From: Brucella anthropi_A
Lineage (GTDB): Bacteria > Pseudomonadota > Alphaproteobacteria > Rhizobiales > Rhizobiaceae
Assembly (NCBI RefSeq): GCF_046630315.1
Contig: NZ_LQBD01000017.1
Span: forward strand, 1-64,000
Length of the DNA stretch: 64,000 bases
Direction: 5' to 3'
The notes under the pieces are model-generated. The model was not told the DNA's origin, ran no database searches, and saw only the letters and a program-made list of their open reading frames with translations. Positions 54,244 through 63,028 of this stretch are shown here, one piece after another (the stretch's first letter is position 1; every line of letters begins with the position of its first letter). A program made the translations under genes and the position numbers.

Positions 54244-57200
54244 ATGAGCGGAACGGGACGCGGAGTATGGGACTTCTGGATCGACCGCGGCGGTACGTTC
54301 ACCGACGTTATCGGGCGCGATCCCGGAGGGCGGCTCCATGCGCGAAAGGTTCTCTCGGAAAATCCCTCGGCCTATAAGGACGCGGCCGTTCACGGCATTC
54401 GCCTGCATCTGGGCCTCAGGACGGGCGAGCCGGTGCCAGCCGGCATTATCGGCGAAGTGCGCATGGGAACGACCGTTGCCACCAATGCGCTTCTGGAGCG
54501 CAAGGGCGAGCGTCTGGCGCTCGTCACTACCAAAGGTTTTCGCGATGCGCTGAAGATCGGTTATCAGGAACGCAAGAACATCTTTGCAACGGAGATCATC
54601 AAGCCGGAAGCGCTTTATGATTCAGTCATCGAGCTTGACGAGCGCGTCCGTGCCGATGGCACGGTGGAAAAGGCCATCACCCTCGCGGAAGCTGAAAAGG
54701 CCCTTCGTGCGTTGAAGGCGGAAGGCTATAAATCCATCGCCATTGCCCTCATGCATGCCTACAAGTTTCCGGCGCATGAGGCTGAAATCGCTCGGATTGC
54801 CCGCGATATGGGGTTCGAGCAGGTTTCCGTCAGCCACGAGGTTTCGCCGCTCATCAAGCTGGTGGGACGCGGCGATACGACGGTCGTTGATGCCTATCTT
54901 TCCCCGGTTCTGCGCCGCTATGTGGCGCAGGTTTCCAACGAACTGGACGTGGAGCGCACCGGCGCGCGTGTCATGTTCATGATGTCTTCGGGCGGTCTGA
55001 CCGCCGCCGACCTGTTCCAGGGCAAGGATGCCATCCTTTCCGGTCCCGCCGGCGGTGTCGTTGGCCTTGCGCGCACTGGCGAAGCCGCGGGCTTCGGGCA
55101 GGTCATCGGTTTTGACATGGGCGGCACCTCCACCGACGTTGCGCATTTCGATGGCGAATATGAACGCGCTTTCGAGACGGAAGTGGCGGGCGTGCGCGTG
55201 CGCGCGCCAATGATGCTGATCCACACGGTTGCCGCTGGCGGTGGCTCCATCCTTCATTACGAAGCCGGCCGTTTCCGTGTCGGACCGGATTCGGCAGGCG
55301 CAAATCCCGGCCCCGCCTGCTACCGCAATGGCGGCCCGCTTGCCGTTACCGACGCCAATGTCATGCTCGGCAAGCTTCTGCCGGAATTCTTCCCGGCGAT
55401 CTTCGGTCCAGAACAGAACCAGCCGCTCGATGTGGCGCGCGTGCGCGAACTCTTCGCAGCACTTGCCGACGAGATCGGCGACGGGCACTCGCCGGAGGCG
55501 GTTGCGGATGGCTTCATTCGCATTGCCGTCGCCAATATGGTTGAGGCGATCAAGAAAATCTCCGTCCAGCGCGGCTATGACGTAACGCGCTATGCGCTCA
55601 ATTGCTTCGGCGGCGCGGGCGGGCAACATGCCTGTCTCGTGGCCGATGCGCTGGGCATGAAGAACATTCTTCTTCATCCGATGTCGGGCCTACTGTCCGC
55701 CTATGGCATGGGGCTTGCCGATATTCGCGCGACCCGCCAGAAAGCACTTGGCGTTGCGCTCGATCCTGCTGCGCCGAAAGCGCTGAAAGAACTGGGCGAG
55801 GAACTGGCAAGCGAATGCGTTGCCGAGCTCATCACACAGGGCATAGAGACAGATGCCATTGAGCGGCACCTTCGCGCCCATATCCGCTATGCGGGCACGG
55901 ACACGGTTCTTTCCATCGAGGCAACCTTCCCGATGGAAGACGATGCTGCGCGCCTGCGCATCGAATTCGAGGCTGCGCATAGACGCCGGTTCGGTTTCAT
56001 CGCGGAAAACAAGGCGCTCGTCATCGACGCGGTTGAAGTGGAAGCCGTGGGCGGCGGCGCCGGTGAAATGGAGAATGCCCGATCGCTCGACTGCGACCAG
56101 GAAGCAAAACCCGCCAAAAAGACGCGCTTCTTCTCGCAGGGTGAATTCCATGAGGCCGGCGTGGTGCTGCGTGAAGAGATGCAGCGCGGCCAGACCGTCA
56201 CCGGCCCGGCGATCATCATCGAGAAGAACCAGACCATCGTGATCGAGGATGGCTGGCAGGCGCGCCTGACCGCGCATGACCATGTCGTGCTGACCCGCAT
56301 CAAGGCCCTGCCCGCCCGCACCGCAATCGGCACCGAGGCCGATCCTGTGATGCTGGAAATTTTCAACAATCTCTTCATGTCCATTGCCGAACAGATGGGC
56401 GTGACGCTGCAAAACACCGCCTATTCGGTCAATATCAAGGAACGTCTGGATTTCTCCTGCGCTGTCTTCGATGCCGAAGGCAATCTCGTCGCCAATGCGC
56501 CGCACATGCCGGTGCATCTGGGTTCGATGGATGCTTCCGTCGCCACCGCCATCCGCGAAAACAGGGACATCAAGCCGGGCGATGTCTTTCTCATCAACGC
56601 GCCTTATAATGGCGGCACCCACCTGCCGGACCTCACTGTCTGCACCCCCGTCTTCGACGATGCGGGCCATGCAATCCGCTTTTGGGTGGCAAGCCGCGGC
56701 CATCATGCCGATATTGGCGGGATCGCCCCCGGCTCCATGTCGCCCCTTGCCGTCAATATCGAGCAGGAAGGCGTCTATATCGACAATTTCAAACTGGTCG
56801 ATCGCGGCACATTCCGCGAGGATGCACTGACTGCACTTCTGACGGGCGCGACCTATCCGGTCCGCAATCTGACGCAGAACGTCAACGACCTGAAAGCGCA
56901 GATCGCCGCCAACGAAAAGGGCGTGGCGGAACTGAAGAAGATGATCGGCCTCTTCGGCGAGGACGTCGTGAAGGCCTATATGGGCCATGTTCAGGATAAT
57001 GCCGCCGAAAGCGTGCGTCGCATACTGGACCGGTTGCCGGACGGTCATTTCACTTATGAAATGGATCAAGGGTGCCAGATCGAGGTGCGTGTCACCATCG
57101 ACAGGGAAAAACGCGAGGCGACCGTCGACTTCACCGGGACTTCCGAACAGCGCTCCGACAATTTCAATGCGCCGGAGCCCGTCACCCGCGCCGCCGTTCT

Positions 57201-57867
57201 CTATGTCTTCCGCGTGCTGGTCGAAGGCGACATCCCGATGAATGCGGGGTGCCTGCGCCCGATCAGGGTCATCGTACCGCAAGGCTCCATGCTTTCACCG
57301 CGCTATCCGGCAGCGGTCGTAGCCGGCAATGTGGAGGTGAGCCAGGCCGTCACCAATTGCCTGTTCGGCGCAACCAAGGCCATGGCAGCAGCACAGGGCA
57401 CCATGAACAACCTGACATTCGGCAATGACGAATATCAGTATTACGAAACCATCTGTTCAGGCGCGCCCGCAGGCCCCGGCTTCAACGGTGCCGATGCAGT
57501 TCACACCCACATGACCAATTCGCGCCTCACCGATCCGGAAATTCTGGAAACCCGCTTCCCCGTGCTGCTGGAGGATTTTCATATCCGTAAGAATTCCGGC
57601 GGCAAGGGCAAATGGCATGCGGGCGATGGCACCAAGCGCACGATCCGCGCGCTGGAAAAGCTCGACTTCGCCATTCTCTCCGGTCATCGCCGCGTGCGCC
57701 CCTTCGGGCTGGAAGGCGGTGAGCCCGGCGAAACAGGCCGTAACGAGGTGCGCCGCATGGACGGTTCGGTGGACGTGCTGAAAGGATGCGACCAGACCGT
57801 TCTGGAAGCAGGAGAAGCCTTTACCGTCATTACGCCGACAGGCGGCGGATACGGCAAACCGGAATAA
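54244..57867 (+). CDS. 5-oxoprolinase / N-methylhydantoinase (fused HyuA-HyuB)
   Basis: The 1207-residue protein joins a HyuA-like half (about residues 8-690; ATP-fold signatures DFWIDRGGTFTDVIGRDPGG, MSSGGLTAADLF, GFDMGGTSTDVA) to a HyuB-like half (about 700-1205; from DPVMLEIFNNLFMSIAEQMG, with ASRGHHADIGG). The length equals 5-oxoprolinases, which use ATP to open 5-oxo-L-proline to glutamate. Related enzymes act on hydantoins. GAGGGAG precedes the chosen ATG. It is divergent from the importer operon, which suggests use of 5-oxoproline from imported gamma-glutamyl peptides. Confidence 0.87.
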   Translation: MSGTGRGVWDFWIDRGGTFTDVIGRDPGGRLHARKVLSENPSAYKDAAVHGIRLHLGLRTGEPVPAGIIGEVRMGTTVATNALLERKGERLALVTTKGFRDALKIGYQERKNIFATEIIKPEALYDSVIELDERVRADGTVEKAITLAEAEKALRALKAEGYKSIAIALMHAYKFPAHEAEIARIARDMGFEQVSVSHEVSPLIKLVGRGDTTVVDAYLSPVLRRYVAQVSNELDVERTGARVMFMMSSGGLTAADLFQGKDAILSGPAGGVVGLARTGEAAGFGQVIGFDMGGTSTDVAHFDGEYERAFETEVAGVRVRAPMMLIHTVAAGGGSILHYEAGRFRVGPDSAGANPGPACYRNGGPLAVTDANVMLGKLLPEFFPAIFGPEQNQPLDVARVRELFAALADEIGDGHSPEAVADGFIRIAVANMVEAIKKISVQRGYDVTRYALNCFGGAGGQHACLVADALGMKNILLHPMSGLLSAYGMGLADIRATRQKALGVALDPAAPKALKELGEELASECVAELITQGIETDAIERHLRAHIRYAGTDTVLSIEATFPMEDDAARLRIEFEAAHRRRFGFIAENKALVIDAVEVEAVGGGAGEMENARSLDCDQEAKPAKKTRFFSQGEFHEAGVVLREEMQRGQTVTGPAIIIEKNQTIVIEDGWQARLTAHDHVVLTRIKALPARTAIGTEADPVMLEIFNNLFMSIAEQMGVTLQNTAYSVNIKERLDFSCAVFDAEGNLVANAPHMPVHLGSMDASVATAIRENRDIKPGDVFLINAPYNGGTHLPDLTVCTPVFDDAGHAIRFWVASRGHHADIGGIAPGSMSPLAVNIEQEGVYIDNFKLVDRGTFREDALTALLTGATYPVRNLTQNVNDLKAQIAANEKGVAELKKMIGLFGEDVVKAYMGHVQDNAAESVRRILDRLPDGHFTYEMDQGCQIEVRVTIDREKREATVDFTGTSEQRSDNFNAPEPVTRAAVLYVFRVLVEGDIPMNAGCLRPIRVIVPQGSMLSPRYPAAVVAGNVEVSQAVTNCLFGATKAMAAAQGTMNNLTFGNDEYQYYETICSGAPAGPGFNGADAVHTHMTNSRLTDPEILETRFPVLLEDFHIRKNSGGKGKWHAGDGTKRTIRALEKLDFAILSGHRRVRPFGLEGGEPGETGRNEVRRMDGSVDVLKGCDQTVLEAGEAFTVITPTGGGYGKPE

Positions 57868-57885
57868 GCCCGTCAAGCAATCAAC

Positions 57886-57913
57886 ACAACGCCGCCTTTC
57901 CGGGCGGCGTTGT
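57886..57913 (+). terminator. Terminator hairpin after the oxoprolinase gene
   Basis: The perfect 11-bp stem ACAACGCCGCC/GGCGGCGTTGT with a 6-nt loop is followed by CGTTTCTTC. It begins 18 bp after the stop codon. Confidence 0.8.
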
Positions 57914-58145
57914 CGTTTCTTCAAACCTTGTTACGATTCCGCTTTTTCATCGCTTCCGCGCACACAAAGAGAACGTTCTTCCCCCTCTCAACTGGACAAA
58001 AGCGGAGAATAGAATACATTGCTCATTATCCAGCAATAATTGAAAATAATCTCTCATTTGAGGGGCTTTGCGATCCAGTTTGGACCCATCATTAGAATTA
58101 AATTTCTGCGATCAATAGGCCATCAACCAGATCACGGATACCAAA

Positions 58146-58919
58146 ATGAAATTCGCTCAGATTCTCGCTACCGCAGGCATCATCCAGGCAGTTCTTTTCA
58201 CCGGCGCAATGGCGGGTGAAAATCTCGACGCCATCAAGTCGGCCGGTGTCCTGAAAATCGGCACCGAGGGCACCTATGCCCCTTTCACCTATCACGACAA
58301 GGAGAACAAGCTTGTCGGCTTCGACGTGGAAATCGGTGAAGCCGTCGCCGAAAAGCTCGGCGTGAAGCCGGAATTCGTGGAAGGCAAATGGGATGGTCTC
58401 ATCGCCGGTCTCGACGCCAACCGCTACGACGCTGTCATCAATCAGGTCGGCATCACCGAGGAACGGAAGAAGAAATTCAACTTCTCCAACCCCTATATCG
58501 TCTCCAAGGTTGTCCTCATCGTCAACGAGAAGAATGACGCGATCAAGGATTTCGCCGATCTGAAGGGCAAGAAGTCAGCCCAGTCGCTCACCAGCAACTA
58601 TGGCCGCCTGGCCAAGGAAGCAGGCGCGGAACTGGTCGCCACCGATGGTTTCGACCAGTCGATCCAACTGGTCCTGACCGGCCGGGCCGATGCCACGCTG
58701 AATGACAGCCTGTCCTATCTCGACTTCAAGAAGCACCAACCGAAGGCTCCGGTAAAGGTCGTGGCGGAAAAGGAAAATGCAGATGCGTCCGGCATCATCG
58801 TGCGCAAGGGTGACGATGAACTGGTCGCCGCCATCAACAAGGCGCTTGATGAAATCAAGGCCGATGGCACCTACGACAAGATCTCGCAGAAATATTTCGG
58901 TCAGGACGTTTCCAAGTAA
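58146..58919 (+). CDS. Polar amino acid (cystine-type) ABC transporter, periplasmic binding protein
   Basis: This 257-residue SBP family 3 protein starts MKFAQILATAGIIQAVLFTG, with a signal peptide cut near AMAGE. The pattern GVLKIGTEGTYAPFTYHDKE, LVGFDVEIGEAVAEKLGVKP, and NQVGITEERKKKFNFSNPY resembles the cystine-binding protein TcyJ/FliY. It is first in a three-gene importer operon. The 230-bp AT-rich region upstream holds its promoter. The substrate assignment is by resemblance. Confidence 0.82.
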   Translation: MKFAQILATAGIIQAVLFTGAMAGENLDAIKSAGVLKIGTEGTYAPFTYHDKENKLVGFDVEIGEAVAEKLGVKPEFVEGKWDGLIAGLDANRYDAVINQVGITEERKKKFNFSNPYIVSKVVLIVNEKNDAIKDFADLKGKKSAQSLTSNYGRLAKEAGAELVATDGFDQSIQLVLTGRADATLNDSLSYLDFKKHQPKAPVKVVAEKENADASGIIVRKGDDELVAAINKALDEIKADGTYDKISQKYFGQDVSK

Positions 58920-58940
58920 TATTCTGCCCGACCGCAATTG

Positions 58941-58965
58941 CGAAGCCGGACCAGATCCGGCTTCG
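58941..58965 (+). terminator. Intercistronic hairpin between binding-protein and permease genes
   Basis: The perfect 10-bp stem CGAAGCCGGA/TCCGGCTTCG with loop CCAGA and a short T-rich tail (TTCTGTT) lies 22 bp after the stop. It probably limits read-through into the permease and ATPase genes. Confidence 0.7.
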
Positions 58966-59100
58966 TTCTGTTACGGTTGTGGAAAACTATTCCCGAGACA
59001 GAATCGCCAGACCGTATAATATGGCCCCGCGCGCTTCTTGCAGCGCATGTTCATTCCGGTCCGATCTATTATCCCAATTGCTGCGAAGGAGCCGAAACGA

Positions 59101-59781
59101 GTGCCCGACTGGCTTCAACTCATGGCAGATTCCCTGCCCACACTTCTCTGGGCCGGGTTGATCTTCACCATACCGCTGACCTTGCTTTCCTTTGCCTTCG
59201 GCCTTGCGCTTGGCCTCCTGACGGCACTCGTGCGGCTGTTCGCACCCGTCTGGCTTTCTTCCGTCGCACGGTTCTATGTCTGGGTTTTTCGCGGCACGCC
59301 GCTTCTGGTCCAGCTTTTCGTAATCTTTTACGGTCTGCCCAGCATCGGCGTCTATCTCGACGCCTTTCCGGCAGCATTGATCGGTTTCACGCTCAATATC
59401 GGGGCCTATAGTTCCGAAATCATCCGCGCCGTCATTTCCTCGGTCCCGAAGGGACAATGGGAAGCTGCCTATTCCATCGGCATGAGCTGGCGTCAGGCGC
59501 TTGTCCGCACCATTCTTCCGCAGGCAACCAGGACCGCTGTGCCGCCGCTTTCCAACACCTTCATCTCGCTCGTCAAGGATACGTCTCTGGCGGCTGCGAT
59601 CACCGTGCCGGAACTGTTCCAGTCTGCACAGCGCATCGTCGCCACCACCTATGAACCACTCGTCCTCTATATCGAGGCGGCACTCATCTATCTGGCGCTG
59701 AGTTCCGTTCTATCGGCCCTGCAAGTGCGGCTGGAGCGGCGCTTCGGGCGTTATGGCGGCACGCTGGAGACAAACGCATGA
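59101..59781 (+). CDS. Polar amino acid (cystine-type) ABC transporter permease
   Basis: This 226-residue HisM-type permease starts MPDWLQLMADSLPTLLWAGL. GTG 59101 is preceded by GAAGGAG at a good distance, whereas the ATG at 59047 would add residues with no likeness to the family. The FRGTPLLVQLFVIFYGLPS motif and the EAA loop WEAAYSIGMSWRQALVRTIL are clear. It overlaps the ATPase gene by 4 bp (ATGA) and resembles TcyL. Confidence 0.86.
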   Translation: MPDWLQLMADSLPTLLWAGLIFTIPLTLLSFAFGLALGLLTALVRLFAPVWLSSVARFYVWVFRGTPLLVQLFVIFYGLPSIGVYLDAFPAALIGFTLNIGAYSSEIIRAVISSVPKGQWEAAYSIGMSWRQALVRTILPQATRTAVPPLSNTFISLVKDTSLAAAITVPELFQSAQRIVATTYEPLVLYIEAALIYLALSSVLSALQVRLERRFGRYGGTLETNA

Positions 59782-60539
59782 TCGAGCTGCAACATATCGT
59801 AAAGCGTTTTGACGATGCCGTTATCCTGAACGACATCAACATCACGATCGCCGAAGGCACAGTGACAGCCCTTGTCGGCCCTTCCGGCGGCGGCAAGAGC
59901 ACATTGCTGCGCTGCATCAATCTTCTGGAAATCCCGACCTCCGGCACGCTTCTGCTGGGCGGGCAGAGCCTGTCCTTCGAGCCGGACCGCAAGCCAAGCT
60001 GGCAGGCGATCCAGTCCATCCGACGCCAGACGGGCATGGTGTTCCAGAATTTCCAGCTTTTCCCGCACCAGACCGCAATCCAAAATGTCATGGAAGGGCT
60101 GGTCACAGTCCTGAAATGGCCGAAGGACAAGGCGCGCGAGCGCGCAATGGAACTGCTGACCAAGGTGGGCATGGCGCATAAGGCCGATGCCTGGCCCTCC
60201 ACGCTTTCGGGTGGACAGCAGCAGCGCATCGCCATTGCGCGCGCTCTTGCGCCATCGCCGCGTGTTCTGTTGTGCGACGAGCCGACCTCCGCGCTCGACC
60301 CGGAACTCGCGTCCGAAGTTGTGGATGTACTAAGCAAGCTTGCGCAGGAAGGCACGACCATGGTGATTGCGACGCATGATCTGCGCCTCGCCTCCAAGAT
60401 TGCGAAGAATGTGGTCTTTCTGGAATCGGGCAATGTGGTGGAGACCGGCTCCGCCTACGATGTCTTCACCCGCCCCAGCCGCGACCGTACCAAGCAGTTC
60501 GTGGCAACGATCAACGCCGCGCACAGCTACGACATCTGA
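59778..60539 (+). CDS. Polar amino acid (cystine-type) ABC transporter ATP-binding protein
   Basis: The 253-residue ATPase shows Walker A (GPSGGGKSTLLR), signature LSGGQQQRIAIARAL, Walker B (RVLLCDEPTSALDPE) and switch His (IATHDLRLAS), typical of PAAT family ATPases such as TcyN or GlnQ. It closes the operon, is coupled to the permease gene by ATGA, and is followed by a strong terminator. Confidence 0.88.
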   Translation: MIELQHIVKRFDDAVILNDINITIAEGTVTALVGPSGGGKSTLLRCINLLEIPTSGTLLLGGQSLSFEPDRKPSWQAIQSIRRQTGMVFQNFQLFPHQTAIQNVMEGLVTVLKWPKDKARERAMELLTKVGMAHKADAWPSTLSGGQQQRIAIARALAPSPRVLLCDEPTSALDPELASEVVDVLSKLAQEGTTMVIATHDLRLASKIAKNVVFLESGNVVETGSAYDVFTRPSRDRTKQFVATINAAHSYDI

Positions 60540-60549
60540 CCAGTTCGTA

Positions 60550-60576
60550 AGGGCTTTCGCCAACCGCGAAAGCCCT
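60550..60576 (+). terminator. Terminator hairpin after the amino acid importer operon
   Basis: The perfect 11-bp stem AGGGCTTTCGC/GCGAAAGCCCT with loop CAACC starts 10 bp after the stop codon. Only CTCC follows, with no T-tract. Confidence 0.7.
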
Positions 60577-60749
60577 CTCCGGCGCGCCGTCACCGTAAAA
60601 TTGTCTGGTGCTTCAAAAATTTCCGGCGGCACTTCACAGCCTGCCCCTTGGTAAAACGGAAAACCACTGTTACATTATGCGCAACGTAAAAATTGAAGCG
60701 CCTTGCTTGCGTCCTCATCGGTTCGCGCGGCGCCATAAGGATCAGAACC

Positions 60750-62306
60750 TTGAAAAACCCCGAGGAGCGCACCGCCGATACGGTGCACCAGGGGGCGTCT
60801 GGCGGACAATCCGGCAATGTTCAGGCCCGGAATCCGTCCGAAGGCGGCAAGCGCAAATTGCGCAAGCATGCCGCCGCAGAAGCCGGGAATGCGCGTAGCG
60901 CTCCCGATTCAGGACGCCCGAAAACCCAGGATGAAGCGGAAGCCAAGGGCTCTCCCAGCCAGCGCAAGCGCGCGCGCCGCCGCCGCCACCGGGGCAAGGC
61001 AGGCCGTGGAACCGAGACTGCATGCGCAAAGCCTCCTGCTGCCGAGACCGTGAGTGCGGAAGCGCGCCCCTGCGGGAAATTATCGAATCGCCGCCGCCGC
61101 GCCCGCAAGAAAAAGCAACTGGCCCGTCAACAGGACGGCCAGCCGATGCTCGTTGCAGAAAACGCAGCCAAGGTCCCGCACCACGCACCGCGCCCGGAAA
61201 GCCATGCGCCTGCAACGCAGGCCAAACGGAAGAACGGCGCGCCGCAGCCTGCCCGCCACACCAACGGCGCACCCAGTGCCCATGGTGAGACACCGTTATA
61301 TGCCGCCCTTGATCTTGGCACCAATAATTGCCGCCTTCTGGTGGCCTCGCCCACACGGCCCGGCCAGTTCCGCGTCGTCGATGCCTTTTCGCGCATCGTG
61401 CGGCTTGGCGAAGGCTTGAGCACCACCGGCAAGCTTGGCGACAATGCCATGCATCGCGCAGTGGAAGCGCTGAAAATCTGCCGCGACAAGCTTGCCGGCA
61501 AGAAAATCCGCCGTTCGCGCCTGATCGCGACCGAAGCCTGCCGTTCGGCGGCCAATGGCGAGGAATTCCTGACGCGCGTGCGTGAGGAAACCGGGCTGGA
61601 GCTGGAAATCGTGGATCGCCAGACAGAGGCGCGGCTTGCCGTGTCCGGCTGCGGCACGCTCGTCACCCGCGATACGGACGCCGTGGTGCTGTTCGACATC
61701 GGCGGCGGCTCCTCGGAAATCGCGCTGATCGACGTATCGCGCCGCCGCTCCCCGCGCCTTGCCGAGCATATCACCGCCTGGACCTCGCTTCCGGTCGGTG
61801 TGGTGACGCTTGCCGAACGCTTCGGCGGGCGCAACGTGACCGAAGAGAGCTTCGGCGCGATGGTCGATCACGTTACCGAATTGCTGTCTTGCTTTGCGGA
61901 GCGCAACTGCCTCGGCCAGCTTGCGGCGAGCCCGCGCTTTCACCTTCTCGGCACATCCGGCACGGTGACGACGCTTGCCGGCATTCATCTCGGCCTTGAT
62001 CGCTATGACCGCCGCCGCGTGGACGGCATGTGGATGGGCGCGGACGATGTGACGCAGATGACAAACCGTTTGCTGTCCTGGGATTTCGAGGCGCGCGTGG
62101 CCAATCCGTGCATTGGCGCGGACCGGGCCGATCTGGTATTGGCCGGCTGCGCCATTCTCGATGCCATTCGCAAGGTATGGCCGAGTGAAAAACTTCTCGT
62201 TGCCGATCGCGGTTTGCGTGAAGGCATTCTGACCGAACTGATGTCGCGGGACGGCGCATGGCGCCATAACAAGGCTCCCGGCGCTAGAAACAGGCAACCA
62301 AGATGA
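60750..62306 (+). CDS. Ppx/GppA-family exopolyphosphatase/guanosine pentaphosphatase with a long basic N-terminal extension
   Basis: The 518-residue protein has its ASKHA phosphatase domain at about residues 183-500. It begins YAALDLGTNNCRLLVASPTR and contains FDIGGGSSEIALIDV and LLGTSGTVTTLAGIHLGLDR. Members hydrolyse polyphosphate or pppGpp. About 180 residues before it are low-complexity and rich in Lys, Arg, Ala and Gly (for example KRARRRRHRGKAG), probably disordered. TTG 60750, nine bases after AAGG, is my start; TTG 60693 is possible. It overlaps rlmE by 4 bp. Confidence 0.84.
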   Translation: MKNPEERTADTVHQGASGGQSGNVQARNPSEGGKRKLRKHAAAEAGNARSAPDSGRPKTQDEAEAKGSPSQRKRARRRRHRGKAGRGTETACAKPPAAETVSAEARPCGKLSNRRRRARKKKQLARQQDGQPMLVAENAAKVPHHAPRPESHAPATQAKRKNGAPQPARHTNGAPSAHGETPLYAALDLGTNNCRLLVASPTRPGQFRVVDAFSRIVRLGEGLSTTGKLGDNAMHRAVEALKICRDKLAGKKIRRSRLIATEACRSAANGEEFLTRVREETGLELEIVDRQTEARLAVSGCGTLVTRDTDAVVLFDIGGGSSEIALIDVSRRRSPRLAEHITAWTSLPVGVVTLAERFGGRNVTEESFGAMVDHVTELLSCFAERNCLGQLAASPRFHLLGTSGTVTTLAGIHLGLDRYDRRRVDGMWMGADDVTQMTNRLLSWDFEARVANPCIGADRADLVLAGCAILDAIRKVWPSEKLLVADRGLREGILTELMSRDGAWRHNKAPGARNRQPR

Positions 62307-63025
62307 GTAAATCAGGTGGAAACAAAGGCGGCGTGAAAACTGGTGGCCGGGGCGGCGCGGGCTCCAGCAATCTGCAAGTGCGCGTGAAAAAGAAGGCCGG
62401 TACGATCAAGGAATCGTCGCGCCGCTGGCTACAGCGCCATCTGAACGACCCCTATGTCCACAAATCCAAGCAGGACGGTTATCGGTCACGCGCAGCCTAC
62501 AAGCTCATAGAAATCAACGACCGCTATAATCTGCTCAAAAAAGGGCAGAAGATCATCGATCTTGGCGCCGCGCCTGGCGGCTGGTCGCAGATCGCTGCCA
62601 AGATTGTGGGCTCGACCGACGAAAACCCGCATGTCGTCGGCATCGACTATCTTCACGTCGATCCCCTGCCCGGCGTCATTCTGCTGGAAATGGATTTTCT
62701 GGATGAGGAAGCGCCGCAAAAACTGATGAATGCCCTTGGCGACAAGCCGGACCTTGTCATTTCGGACATGGCCGCGCCCACCACGGGCCATCGCCGGACG
62801 GACCATCTGCGCACAGTGCATCTTTGCGAAGTCGCCGCCGATTTTGCCATTTCGGTGCTGAAACCCGGCGGCCACTTCCTCACCAAGACTTTTCAGGGCG
62901 GTACGGAAAACGAGCTTTTGGCGCTTCTCAAGCAGAAGTTCCGCTCGGTGCATCACGTCAAGCCACCCGCATCGCGTGCCGAATCCGTGGAGCTTTATCT
63001 GCTCGCCCGCGATTTCAAGGGATGA
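62303..63025 (+). CDS. rlmE: 23S rRNA (uridine-2'-O-)-methyltransferase RlmE (FtsJ)
   Basis: The 240-residue SAM-dependent enzyme methylates a uridine in the 23S rRNA A-loop. The K-D-K-E catalytic tetrad is complete: Lys67 (RAAYKLIEIN), Asp155 (LVISDMAAP), Lys195 (FLTKTFQG) and Glu230 (ESVELYLLA). The SAM site is IIDLGAAPGGWSQIA (84-98). A basic Gly-rich tail of about 25 residues leads the protein. It is coupled to the Ppx gene by ATGA and convergent with the MFS gene (3-bp gap). Confidence 0.93.
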   Translation: MSKSGGNKGGVKTGGRGGAGSSNLQVRVKKKAGTIKESSRRWLQRHLNDPYVHKSKQDGYRSRAAYKLIEINDRYNLLKKGQKIIDLGAAPGGWSQIAAKIVGSTDENPHVVGIDYLHVDPLPGVILLEMDFLDEEAPQKLMNALGDKPDLVISDMAAPTTGHRRTDHLRTVHLCEVAADFAISVLKPGGHFLTKTFQGGTENELLALLKQKFRSVHHVKPPASRAESVELYLLARDFKG

Positions 63026-63028
63026 GCC

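Noticed and set aside
55690..57282. 530-codon frame antisense to the oxoprolinase gene
   Set aside because: The sense frame has complete HyuA/HyuB motifs throughout. The antisense product has no recognisable domain.
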